Source: Candidatus Kaiserbacteria bacterium (GTDB lineage: Bacteria; Patescibacteriota; Minisyncoccia; Phycocordibacterales; JABAAK01). From it: a stretch of DNA of 59,689 nt. A model generated the notes under the pieces. That model was not told the DNA's origin. It made no database searches and worked only from the letters and a program-made list of their open reading frames with translations. Location: the NCBI GenBank assembly GCA_028820405.1, contig JAPPJI010000004.1, positions 1 through 59,689 on the forward strand. The letters run 5' to 3'. The number at the start of each line of letters is the position of its first letter. The first letter of the stretch is position 1. The translations under genes and the position numbers were made by a program. Of the stretch, positions 16,039 to 24,137 are shown one piece after another.

Positions 16039-18411
16039 ATGTACGTTATTAAGCGGGATGGAAGCAGGGAGGAAGTTCGATTTGACGCTATCGTTGAGCG
16101 TATCACCGCACTGACCAATGGATTGGATACCGCCTTTATTGATCCGACAGAAATTGCCCAGCGTGTTGTTGACGGACTCCATGACGGTATCACAACTGCC
16201 GAGCTCGACATCCTTGCGGCTCAAACCTGCGCGTCACTTGCAACGGTGCACCCTGATTTTGCAAAATTGGCAGCCCGTATTACCGTTTCAAACCTGCACA
16301 AGAATACCGATGCATCGTTCACAGAAACGGTGAAAAAGTTGCATGCATACATTGAGCCGAGAACGGGTCTTCATGCACCGTTTGTCTCAGACGAACTCTT
16401 GCATATAGTCACGATGCATGGGGACAAGATTGATGCTGAGATTGACCACGATCGCGATTACGAGTTCTTCGAATTCTTCGGTATCAAGACGCTTGAGAAG
16501 GGGTACCTCATGTCATTCGGCAGCAAGATCATCGAGCGGCCGCAACACCTATTTATGCGGGTTGCGCTCGGCATTCATGGTGACGATCTGTCGACCGCAT
16601 TTGAGACGTACCGCCACCTTTCCAAAAAGGACTTCACGCATGCAACGCCGACACTGTTTAACGCGGGGACACCGATTCCGCAGATGAGCTCCTGCTTTCT
16701 CGTCGCGATGTCGGATGACAGTATCAAAGGTATCTACAAGACACTTTCCGACGTTGCACTTGTCTCTCAAAGTGCAGGCGGTCTCGGCATCAACGTGCAC
16801 AACGTTCGGGCAAAGGGAAGCTTCATCGCAGGATCAAGAGGTGTTTCAAACGGACTGGTGCCGATGCTGAAAAATTTCAACGAAACCGCTCGGTACGTTG
16901 ATCAGGGTGGTGGGAAGAGGAAGGGGGCATTTTGCATCTACCTTGAACCGTGGCATGCTGACGTGCTTGATTTTTTGGAACTCAGGAAGAATCACGGAGC
17001 GGAAGAGCTTCGTACCCGTGACCTCTTTCTCGCACTTTGGATCCCGGATGAGTTTATGCGGCGCGTTGAAGCGAACGAGTCATGGACACTGATGTGTCCT
17101 CGTGAGTGTCCGGGACTGCACACGTCGCACGGTGAAGCATTTGAAGAACTGTACCGGCGATATGAGCGTGAAGGGAGAGGGAAGAAGACCGTTCCGGCAC
17201 GGGAGATGTGGAGCAAGATTGTTGATGCACAGATTGAGACCGGAAATCCGTTCATGCTCTACAAAGATTCAGCAAATGCGAAGTCAAACCAACAGAACAT
17301 CGGAACCATTCGGAGCAGTAATCTGTGTACGGAGATTATTGAATACTCTGATGAAAAGGAGACTGCGGTGTGCAACCTCGCATCAGTCTGCCTCAACCAG
17401 TTTGTGCAAGATGACGGAACGTATGATTTCAAGCGGTTGCATGAGGTGGTCCGTGTCATGTGTCGAAATCTCAATCGGGTTATCGATCGGAACTACTACG
17501 TTGTGCCGGAGTCAAAATACTCAAACCTTCGGCACCGACCGATCGGTATCGGGGTACAGGGGCTGGCTGACACCTTTGCACTCATGAAACTTTCATTTGA
17601 TTCGCCGGAAGCACGTGAGCTTAATAAGCATATTTTTGAAACAATCTACCATGGTGCAGTTGCAATGTCGGTTGACCTTGCGAAGCAGGACGGGGCGTAC
17701 GAGACGTTCAAAGGATCCCCCGCATCGGAGGGGAAATTCCAGTTTGATCTCTGGAACACATTACCGGATTCCGGTCTGTGGGACTGGGAGTCGCTGCGGA
17801 AAGAAATGGTTGCACACGGACTGCGAAACTCGCTCCTCATTGCACCGATGCCGACTGCAACGACGGCACAGATTTTTGGCAACAATGAGTCTATTGAGCC
17901 GTTCACCTCAAATCTCTACGTGCGACGGGTGCTCTCCGGTGAATTCATTGTCATCAATAAACACCTGTTGAGAGATTTGCAAGAAGCCGGTGTGTGGAAC
18001 GAAGACCTCCGCCATAAACTTATCGCGTCTCGGGGGTCCGTACAAAATATTGAAGAGATTCCGGAAGTGCTGCGGCATCGATACCGAACTGTGTGGGAGA
18101 TACCGCAACGACATATTATTGACATGGCAGCAGAACGGGCTCCGTATATTTGCCAGAGTATGAGTTTGAATATTCACATGCGTGACGCAACGGCGGGCAA
18201 GCTGACAGCACTTCACTTTCATGCATGGAAGAGCGGTTTGAAAACGGGTATGTACTATTTGAGAAATACGCCGGCGGTAGAAGCAGTGCAGTTTACGGTG
18301 GATAAGACGAAGGTTGGGAAACGCGGTGGTGAGAAACAGCAGGAAGAAAAAGTCCCGGTGCAAGAAGAGAACGCGGATGATCCGAACATGTGTATTTCGT
18401 GTGGCAGCTAA
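16039..18411 (+). CDS. nrdA: ribonucleoside-diphosphate reductase class Ia, large subunit R1
   Basis: 790 residues. An N-terminal ATP-cone (MYVIKRDGSREEVRFD..., residues 1-90, allosteric activity site) precedes the ten-stranded barrel. Visible motifs: PQMSSCFL (redox Cys), SQSAGGLGINVHNVRA, NLCTEI (second part of the active site, with Asn, Cys and Glu), and the C-terminal NMCISCGS thiol pair that re-reduces the active site. Overall it resembles the eukaryotic R1 branch, matching the eukaryote-like R2. With nrdB it converts NDPs to dNDPs in the cytosol. Followed by a strong terminator. Confidence 0.96.
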   Translation: MYVIKRDGSREEVRFDAIVERITALTNGLDTAFIDPTEIAQRVVDGLHDGITTAELDILAAQTCASLATVHPDFAKLAARITVSNLHKNTDASFTETVKKLHAYIEPRTGLHAPFVSDELLHIVTMHGDKIDAEIDHDRDYEFFEFFGIKTLEKGYLMSFGSKIIERPQHLFMRVALGIHGDDLSTAFETYRHLSKKDFTHATPTLFNAGTPIPQMSSCFLVAMSDDSIKGIYKTLSDVALVSQSAGGLGINVHNVRAKGSFIAGSRGVSNGLVPMLKNFNETARYVDQGGGKRKGAFCIYLEPWHADVLDFLELRKNHGAEELRTRDLFLALWIPDEFMRRVEANESWTLMCPRECPGLHTSHGEAFEELYRRYEREGRGKKTVPAREMWSKIVDAQIETGNPFMLYKDSANAKSNQQNIGTIRSSNLCTEIIEYSDEKETAVCNLASVCLNQFVQDDGTYDFKRLHEVVRVMCRNLNRVIDRNYYVVPESKYSNLRHRPIGIGVQGLADTFALMKLSFDSPEARELNKHIFETIYHGAVAMSVDLAKQDGAYETFKGSPASEGKFQFDLWNTLPDSGLWDWESLRKEMVAHGLRNSLLIAPMPTATTAQIFGNNESIEPFTSNLYVRRVLSGEFIVINKHLLRDLQEAGVWNEDLRHKLIASRGSVQNIEEIPEVLRHRYRTVWEIPQRHIIDMAAERAPYICQSMSLNIHMRDATAGKLTALHFHAWKSGLKTGMYYLRNTPAVEAVQFTVDKTKVGKRGGEKQQEEKVPVQEENADDPNMCISCGS

Positions 18412-18446
18412 AGAAAAACCACCGCACATCTGTGCGGTGGTTGTTT
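18412..18446. terminator. bidirectional intrinsic terminator
   Basis: ACCACCGCA pairs with TGCGGTGGT around CATCTG, with A-rich and T-rich flanks. Serves nrdA and the convergent 18445-18888 gene. Confidence 0.85.
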
Positions 18447-18888
18447 AGAGGGAAATAATGCTTTCTCGAAGGACGTGAAGCGGCACCTTTACTTCCAGCC
18501 ATGTTTTCTTTGGTTCGACCAAGATGTTCATATTTCCTTGGATTGAATGAATCGGTGTGCGTACTTGAAGACGCCACGTACCTTTTGACCAGAGAAAAAA
18601 GTCGGCGGTTCCGTCACGCACCCGAAGGGGGGTGTGAAATCGAAAATGCCAATTCTTTGGTGACTGAAAAGAGAGGTTCGCGCCCCGTCCTTTTATGTTG
18701 AACCGCCATCCCTTCTTGACCGACATGTGGCGCGAAACCGTTTGTACGGTTCGTGTCACAATGTCCCTTTTTTTCAGCGACAGTGTTGTCGGTTGGGATG
18801 GGGGTTTGGGTACCGGCAGCAGCTCCTCCGCAGGCAGTGCCTGAAAGGTAATCATTGCGGTCAGTATTCCCAGAAGCAGTCGGGTCAT
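18445..18888 (-). CDS. small exported protein, unknown function
   Basis: 147 residues. N-terminal signal peptide (MTRLLLGILTAMITFQALPAEE, cleavage probably after LPA) then a Pro-rich linker and a basic, beta-rich domain (about residues 50-147) with several Trp and repeated 'W.F..K' and 'W.L.V..P' patterns. A Shine-Dalgarno AAAGGAG lies about 8 nt before the ATG, and a consensus promoter (TTGACA) is upstream, unlike the leaderless housekeeping genes. No Cys in the mature part. Family not recognised; probably a periplasmic or surface protein. Confidence 0.75.
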   Translation of the reverse strand: MTRLLLGILTAMITFQALPAEELLPVPKPPSQPTTLSLKKRDIVTRTVQTVSRHMSVKKGWRFNIKGRGANLSFQSPKNWHFRFHTPLRVRDGTADFFLWSKGTWRLQVRTPIHSIQGNMNILVEPKKTWLEVKVPLHVLRESIISL

Positions 18889-18912
18889 GAGGGGGCTCCT
18901 TTCTGGGATATA

Positions 18913-18941
18913 GAATATAATATTGTTGTAAATATGTCAAA
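18913..18941 (-). promoter_or_regulatory. sigma-70-type promoter
   Basis: Minus strand: perfect -35 TTGACA (18941-18936), 17 bp spacer, -10 TATTCT (18918-18913), for the exported protein at 18888. Confidence 0.75.
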
Positions 18942-18972
18942 TATGTGGTTTTTGCAGAAGGGGAGGGGGTAT

Positions 18973-19007
18973 AAAAAAAGACCCTTGCGCTGGTATACGC
19001 AAGGGTC
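18973..19007 (-). terminator. intrinsic terminator
   Basis: Minus strand: GACCCTTGCG/CGCAAGGGTC 10-bp stem followed by seven T. Ends the 19512 transcript. Confidence 0.85.
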
Positions 19008-19014
19008 GTAATGG

Positions 19015-19512
19015 TTACTTTGCTTCTGTGGCGACGATGTGAATCCGTCCTGCAAGCGATGCGGTCTGCCGTTTGATCTGGTGAATAACGTCGCTGCTAC
19101 TCCTGAGTTTTCCTTTGTGGAATATCAGGGTTACAACGGTCAACGTGCCGTCATCGTCTGTCGCGGTCTGGACCTTAATCTGTCGGATCCCCTTTCCTGC
19201 ACTGCCAAGGCGTTCTCCGGCGGTGAACATGACCGCCTTGTCAGAGACAGCGTGTACCCACGGACCGGGGGGAATAATTCCGTCAAGGTCCTTAATGAGT
19301 GCCCGCATCTCAATCGGCAGAGAAGCAGCAAGGACAGAATCAGTCCTCGATGACTGCCCTGCCCGTGATGCCACCGTGCGATAGAGTATGGGGTTTTTCG
19401 TCACCATGTTATAGCGCCGAAGCACCTCTTGCAGGGCGCGGTCAGAGACTTCGTCTGCCTGACCCGGCAGAGCAAATGTCAGAAGCAAACAGGTTGTTGC
19501 GATTAAGAGCAT
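19015..19512 (-). CDS. small exported protein, unknown function
   Basis: 165 residues from ATG 19512. A signal peptide (MLLIATTCLLLTFALPGQADE, cleavage near GQA) precedes a mature domain of mixed helix and strand. The last 70 residues are basic and beta-rich (RQIKVQTATDDDGTLTVVTLIF). The start is chosen because AGGAGG lies 6 nt before it; an upstream ATG at 19542 would bury that ribosome site inside the gene. It has its own promoter and terminator. Sits between the exported 18445 gene and the divergent ABC exporter. No recognised family. Confidence 0.72.
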   Translation of the reverse strand: MLLIATTCLLLTFALPGQADEVSDRALQEVLRRYNMVTKNPILYRTVASRAGQSSRTDSVLAASLPIEMRALIKDLDGIIPPGPWVHAVSDKAVMFTAGERLGSAGKGIRQIKVQTATDDDGTLTVVTLIFHKGKLRSSSDVIHQIKRQTASLAGRIHIVATEAK

Positions 19513-19561
19513 GCATCCCCTCCTCTTTTTAGCAGGCATCATTACCTACCAACCTACTATC

Positions 19562-19590
19562 TTTATACAACAAAACGGGTGGTAAGTAAA
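19562..19590 (-). promoter_or_regulatory. sigma-70-type promoter
   Basis: Minus strand: TTTACT (19590-19585), 17 bp, TATAAA (19567-19562), about 50 nt before ATG 19512. Confidence 0.65.
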
Positions 19591-19609
19591 AGACTGATGT
19601 CATATGTGG

Positions 19610-19615
19610 TACAGT
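19610..19615 (+). promoter_or_regulatory. -10 element of the ABC exporter operon
   Basis: TACAGT, 9 nt before ATG 19625. Confidence 0.45.
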
Positions 19616-19624
19616 AGCAATAGT

Positions 19625-21136
19625 ATGCGTCGATCCTTCGTTGTTATTGTCAGTACCCTTTGTTTACTCCTCCTTGCGTACTTCGCTGTCCCGATTGTTA
19701 TGCCCCGTCACAATCTTGTCCCTATTGTCGCGACAAAACAACAAGGATTTATTCTTGCTACTGGCAGTATTGAGGCACGTGATGATGTCGTGCTTGCATT
19801 TGAGGGAGGCGGCGTGGTGCGCGATGTTGAGCACGTCGTTGGCGATCTCGTGCAGGCGGGAGATGTTATCGTGTCACTCGATGCCGGTACACTTCGTGCT
19901 GACGTTGAAGCACAGCGTCTGCGGGTACAAAAAGAAGGTATTCGCTTGGGAAGCTTCAAAGGTCCTGAAGAGAAGGAGCGGGCACAAATTGATGCGAGTG
20001 TTGCGGTTGCTGAGCGGCAGGCTGAGAGCAAGACACACATCGCACTAACCTCGGCACAGCAGATTGCCGGTGAGATTGAGAACATGATTCGAACAGAGGT
20101 TGATGTGCTGTTTGAGAATCCTGATACGAATCCTCGGCTAACCAGTAAACATATCTCAGTGGACGATCGTCGCAGTGTTAGTCAGACACGAAGTGACTTT
20201 GAGCAATTATTTGCAAAGTGGCGTACGTGGTCCGGCGTCGGCAGCGTGTCACATGCCCGGGTGTCGGGTGTGTTGCGGGAATTTGAGTCAGATCTTCGGT
20301 ACATGCACGGCGGCATCGTCACCTTCTATGACACACTTTTACAATACAGAGGATTGAGCGACGAAAATAATCAGGCCTTTCTCCTCATTACAAATGTTCG
20401 ATCAGAACTTTTGAAGCACACCGTCGCCATTTCGCAGCATGCACAAAGTGTTTCAGTTGCTCATGCTGAGCGAAACCTTGCCAGAGCGCAGTCAGACAGA
20501 CAGCTCTCCGGCGGCACCGAGGCGGACCGCCTTGCCCAGTCAGCACAGGTTGATGTAGAACGCGAACAGCTGCGTCGACTTGAACTGCAGCTTGCCAAAA
20601 CGCAGATTCGTGCACCGTTCTCCGGTGTGATTGGTGACATCTTTGTGCAACAGGGTGAGTTTGTTGCTGCCGGTGCCGGTGCCGTTCGTCTCGTCTCTCA
20701 GGGAGGGTTTGACCTGTCTGTTGATGTTACCGAGGTTGATGTTCAGAATGTTGCTGTCGGTCAGGATATGGTTGCAGAGGTTGAAGCAACCGGTGAAGAG
20801 CTCACTGCGACGGTTCGAACCATCAGCGAAGCTGAGAAGCGGGTTGATGATGTTCCGGTCTATACCGTCACCTTTGACCTTGCAGAATCAGATACTGCCC
20901 TTCGCCCCGGCATGACCGTTGATGTACAGGTGCCGACGGGTGATCCGATGCAGGCGTTTATCGTGCCGAGGTCTGCCCTGGTGAGTGACGGCGGCACCCA
21001 TTCCGTATCAGTGCAACGGGGTGGTGTGGTGATATCGGTAGAGGTGATGGTCGGGTCAACCGTAACCGGTGATCACATTTTGGTAACGGGAGAGTTTCAG
21101 GACGGCGACCTTGTCATTGACGAAAAAGGACGATGA
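19625..21136 (+). CDS. HlyD/MacA-type periplasmic adaptor subunit
   Basis: 503 residues. One N-terminal membrane anchor (about residues 5-25), a split biotinyl-lipoyl domain (VLAFEGGGVVRDVEHVVGDLVQAGDVIVSLD, and later IRAPFSGVIGDIFVQQGEFV), a long alpha-helical hairpin between them (about 90-300) and a beta-barrel C-terminal part. This is the membrane-fusion layout that links an inner-membrane ABC transporter to the exterior. The hairpin is longer than in many MacA proteins. The start at 19625 places TACAGT 9 nt upstream. The stop overlaps the permease start, so the three genes form one operon. Confidence 0.88.
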   Translation: MRRSFVVIVSTLCLLLLAYFAVPIVMPRHNLVPIVATKQQGFILATGSIEARDDVVLAFEGGGVVRDVEHVVGDLVQAGDVIVSLDAGTLRADVEAQRLRVQKEGIRLGSFKGPEEKERAQIDASVAVAERQAESKTHIALTSAQQIAGEIENMIRTEVDVLFENPDTNPRLTSKHISVDDRRSVSQTRSDFEQLFAKWRTWSGVGSVSHARVSGVLREFESDLRYMHGGIVTFYDTLLQYRGLSDENNQAFLLITNVRSELLKHTVAISQHAQSVSVAHAERNLARAQSDRQLSGGTEADRLAQSAQVDVEREQLRRLELQLAKTQIRAPFSGVIGDIFVQQGEFVAAGAGAVRLVSQGGFDLSVDVTEVDVQNVAVGQDMVAEVEATGEELTATVRTISEAEKRVDDVPVYTVTFDLAESDTALRPGMTVDVQVPTGDPMQAFIVPRSALVSDGGTHSVSVQRGGVVISVEVMVGSTVTGDHILVTGEFQDGDLVIDEKGR

Positions 21137-22452
21137 ACCGGTCAGATGTTACATTAGGATTTTTTCTCACCTTTCGATACCTTCGTCGATCAAATCCCTG
21201 GACGACCATCCTCATCACCTTTGTCATGGTTCTCACCTTCCTCAACCTCACCGTTATCGGCGGGCTTCTTGAGGGCATCGTTGTCGGATCGTTTGTCGGA
21301 CTTCGTGATCGGGCGATCGGTGACGTTGTCGTCTCGGTAAAGTCGGGTGAGACATACGTTGGCCGATCACAGCATATTATCCGATCATTGCGCGGTGACT
21401 CGCGGGTTGCTTCACTCTCTCCCCGGTACAGCACCACCGTTGAAGTTATCGCCGAGGGAGATGTGTATAACGTGACAAACGCGAATGATCAGCGTCGGTC
21501 GGTAAAGACGGTTGCGTTCGGTGTTGATGCTGATGCGGAGCGATCCACCATCAATCTTCCGGACAGCATTATCGAAGGATCCTATTTTAGCGGTAATAAC
21601 CGGAAAGAGTTGCTGATTGGCAGTGCACTCCTTGAGCGGTATTCACCGTTTGGGAGTGAAGTACTTCCGGATGTTCATTCCGGCGATTACGTGTATCTTC
21701 GAAAGATAAGCTCTGCTCAGGGTCTGGTGAGCGGGTCACAGTATCAGAGTGTGCAAAACAGTGCCGACGCACTCTCCTCTCCTTTGCAAAAATATATTGT
21801 GCGCGGTATCTATCGCACCAAGGCGGGGGAAATTGATATTGCACTCATGATGGACCAGAACGAAGTTCGGTCTGTTGGAGTTAATCCGGGGAATAACGTG
21901 AACAGTATTGCGGTTCGGCTGAAGAATCCGGACGACGCGGTGGCGGTTCGGGACTCACTCTATGCACAGGGGTTCGGTCGGTATGCAAAGATCGAAACCG
22001 TTAATGATGCGATCGGTCCTTTTCTTGATGACATCAGAACGGTCTTTCGTCTCCTCGGGTCCATCGTCGGTGCAATTGGTCTTGCGGTTGCCTCTATCAC
22101 CATCTTTATCATTATTTTTGTCACCGCGGTTTCCCGAAGCCGGTACATCGGTATTTTGAAGGCAATCGGTATTACCCCAAGTGCAATTCGCCTCTCATAC
22201 GTTTTTTATGCACTCTCGTTTGCCGGTATCGGCTGTGCCATCGGTCTCACCCTTCTCTTCGGTCTTTTTGTTCCGTTCTTTGAGGCGAATCCGATACCGT
22301 TTCCGTTCAGTGATGGTATCCTGTACGTGACACCGACAACGGTATTGATTCAGGTTGCACTCATTATTGTTGCGACGGCGATTGCCGGACTCATTCCGGC
22401 TCACCGGGTGGTACGACGACCGTCAATTGATTCCGTTCGCGGTCGGGAATAG
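21133..22452 (+). CDS. MacB/LolC-type ABC transporter permease
   Basis: 439 residues. One N-terminal membrane helix, a large extracytoplasmic domain (about residues 45-290) and three C-terminal helices with the FtsX-type fold: GAIGLAVASITIFIIIFVTAVSRSR, ILKAIGITPSAIRLSYVFYALS, and a final helix before HRVVRRPSIDSVRGRE. This is the type VII ABC permease topology, which drives mechanotransmission rather than transport through the membrane pore. Start overlaps the adaptor stop (ATGA). Substrate unknown; in the family it is lipoproteins, peptides or macrolides. Confidence 0.9.
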   Translation: MNRSDVTLGFFLTFRYLRRSNPWTTILITFVMVLTFLNLTVIGGLLEGIVVGSFVGLRDRAIGDVVVSVKSGETYVGRSQHIIRSLRGDSRVASLSPRYSTTVEVIAEGDVYNVTNANDQRRSVKTVAFGVDADAERSTINLPDSIIEGSYFSGNNRKELLIGSALLERYSPFGSEVLPDVHSGDYVYLRKISSAQGLVSGSQYQSVQNSADALSSPLQKYIVRGIYRTKAGEIDIALMMDQNEVRSVGVNPGNNVNSIAVRLKNPDDAVAVRDSLYAQGFGRYAKIETVNDAIGPFLDDIRTVFRLLGSIVGAIGLAVASITIFIIIFVTAVSRSRYIGILKAIGITPSAIRLSYVFYALSFAGIGCAIGLTLLFGLFVPFFEANPIPFPFSDGILYVTPTTVLIQVALIIVATAIAGLIPAHRVVRRPSIDSVRGRE

Positions 22453-22454
22453 TT

Positions 22455-23156
22455 ATGGAGTATCTTTTGCAAACGAAAGGGTTGATAAAAACATTTATTG
22501 ACGGTTCACAAGAGACGGAGGTGCTGAAAGGGATAGATCTCTCAATTGCGTCCGGTGAGTTTGTCGCGGTTACCGGTGCGTCGGGGACCGGTAAAAGTAC
22601 CCTGTTGCACCAACTCGGTTTGCTTGACGACCCGACGGGCGGGTCGGTTTTTATTGACGGCACGAATGCATCCGACCTCTCAACGGTACAGCGGTCCGAA
22701 CATCGACTGCGCCGTTTTGGGTTTGTGTTTCAGGACTACGCCCTGATACCGGAACTTACCGCGTGGGAAAACATCGCCCTCCCCGTTCTCATGCGCGGTG
22801 CCTCTCGGTCACTTGCAAAGAATCGTGCGGTTCGTGCACTGAAACAGCTTGGTATGGAGGATCGGGCAACTTACCGACCGAGCCAGCTCTCCGGCGGTGA
22901 AAGTCAGCGGGTTTCTGTCGCACGGGCTATCGTGCACAAGCCGGACATACTGTTTGCTGATGAGCCGACGGCGAACCTTGATTCCGAACGATCTCGGCAA
23001 ATTATTGACATCTTTCACGACCTGCACAAAAGCGGTCAAACCATTGTCATGGTGACGCATGAAATTGAGTACGCAAAGGAAGCGACACGGCTTATTGTAT
23101 TGCATGACGGACGTGTTCAGCAGGACAAAAAACTGCGCCGGCGTCGTTCCCGCTGA
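22455..23156 (+). CDS. ABC transporter ATPase (LolD/MacB type)
   Basis: 233 residues. Walker A GASGTGKST (about residues 40-48), Q-loop VFQDYALIPELTAWEN, signature LSGGESQRVSVARA, Walker B ILFADEPTANLD, and H-loop MVTHE are all intact. Size and motif order fit the LolD/MacB/FtsE group that pairs with type VII permeases. Third gene of the adaptor-permease-ATPase operon, 2 nt after the permease stop. Confidence 0.93.
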   Translation: MEYLLQTKGLIKTFIDGSQETEVLKGIDLSIASGEFVAVTGASGTGKSTLLHQLGLLDDPTGGSVFIDGTNASDLSTVQRSEHRLRRFGFVFQDYALIPELTAWENIALPVLMRGASRSLAKNRAVRALKQLGMEDRATYRPSQLSGGESQRVSVARAIVHKPDILFADEPTANLDSERSRQIIDIFHDLHKSGQTIVMVTHEIEYAKEATRLIVLHDGRVQQDKKLRRRRSR

Positions 23157-23161
23157 CGGTA

Positions 23162-23167
23162 TATACT
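23162..23167 (+). promoter_or_regulatory. -10 element before the 23177 gene
   Basis: TATACT, 9 nt before ATG 23177. Confidence 0.5.
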
Positions 23168-23176
23168 GTCAGTGCT

Positions 23177-23428
23177 ATGGCTTTTTTCAAACCGATTTCA
23201 TTTCTGTTGGTGGCTGTTGCCGTCATCTTTTTCTTCATCATCTACAGCGGCGGTCTCTCAAAGGGAATTGAGACAGTTCGTGACATTGTCGGTGACAAGC
23301 ATGCCGCAGCACTCCTCATGTTTAGTGCCGTTGTCGCTGTGCTCATCATCTTCGGTGCAGGTGTTGTCCGAGACAACGTTACTATCAGAGACATCCTATT
23401 CATTCCGCAGCATGAGTCCGAAGAGTAA
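23177..23428 (+). CDS. small two-helix membrane protein, unknown function
   Basis: 83 residues: helix 1 at about residues 6-24, a Gly-rich and polar loop, helix 2 at about 46-65, and a short charged tail. TATACT 9 nt upstream fixes the start. The last 17 nt overlap the start of the endonuclease III gene, indicating translational coupling. No recognised family; its size and two helices resemble minor secretion or pilin-like subunits, but nothing diagnostic is seen. Confidence 0.7.
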   Translation: MAFFKPISFLLVAVAVIFFFIIYSGGLSKGIETVRDIVGDKHAAALLMFSAVVAVLIIFGAGVVRDNVTIRDILFIPQHESEE

Positions 23429-24080
23429 GCGGGAGCGAAAAGAACGGGTGAAAAAACTCATCACTGTTTTACGAAAACACTTTCCAAATGCAAAGCTTGC
23501 ACTGAAGTACAAGACGCACTGGCAGCTGTTGGTGGCGGTGCAGCTGTCTGCACAATCAACAGACAAGAAGGTAAATGAAATTATGCCGTCGTTTGTAAAG
23601 CGGTTTCCTACCATGCAAGACTGTGCGACGGCTGATGTTGCAGACATTCAGGATGCGGTGAGTTCTGTGCTCTACTACCGAAACAAAGGGAAAAATATTC
23701 ACGCTGCCGCGAATACTATTATTACCAACTTCAATGGTCGGCTTCCGAGGACGATGGAAGAAATGCTCACTATTCCCGGGGTTGCGAGAAAGACGGCAAA
23801 TGTTCTTCTCGGAACACTGTTCCATGGTATGGAAGGTATTGTTGTTGATACCCATATGATTCGGTTTGCAAGACGATTCGGTCTGACAGATTATAAAGAT
23901 GCCGTTCGTATTGAGCGGGATTTGATGGAGATCGTTCCGAAAAAGGAGTGGTACCAATTTTCCTACTTTGTTGTTGAGTACGGCCGTTCATACGGAAATC
24001 CGCGGGGAAAAAAAGCACTGCATGCATCAGACCCGCTTGTTGCCGTGTATCCGAAGTCGGATAACTTCTGGCCGCGGTGA
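23412..24080 (+). CDS. endonuclease III-like DNA glycosylase lacking the [4Fe-4S] ligands
   Basis: 222 residues. The helix-hairpin-helix LTIPGVARKTANVL (119-132) with catalytic Lys127 and the downstream VVDTH with catalytic Asp146 mark the Nth family, which excises oxidised pyrimidines and cuts the abasic site. The C-terminal loop that normally holds four Cys of the iron-sulfur cluster is present in length and outline (YGRSYGNPRGKKALHASDPLVAVYPKS) but has no Cys: the ligand positions appear as H, D and Y. No reading frame across the A-run at 24003 restores all four, so this looks like true loss. ATG 23412 overlaps the previous gene. Confidence 0.9.
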   Translation: MSPKSKRERKERVKKLITVLRKHFPNAKLALKYKTHWQLLVAVQLSAQSTDKKVNEIMPSFVKRFPTMQDCATADVADIQDAVSSVLYYRNKGKNIHAAANTIITNFNGRLPRTMEEMLTIPGVARKTANVLLGTLFHGMEGIVVDTHMIRFARRFGLTDYKDAVRIERDLMEIVPKKEWYQFSYFVVEYGRSYGNPRGKKALHASDPLVAVYPKSDNFWPR

Positions 24081-24121
24081 TGAAGTGTTGACAGAAAACG
24101 GCAGTACGGTTTGTTGCACGA

Positions 24122-24127
24122 TATACT
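24122..24127 (+). promoter_or_regulatory. -10 element of the pilT-like gene
   Basis: TATACT, 10 nt before ATG 24138. Confidence 0.5.
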
Positions 24128-24137
24128 GCAAAGTAGT

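Noticed and set aside
23990-24080. Frameshift in endonuclease III at the A-run as the cause of missing Cys
   Set aside because: Neither alternative frame gives four Cys with the right spacing, while the annotated frame keeps the CPL...CPK outline.
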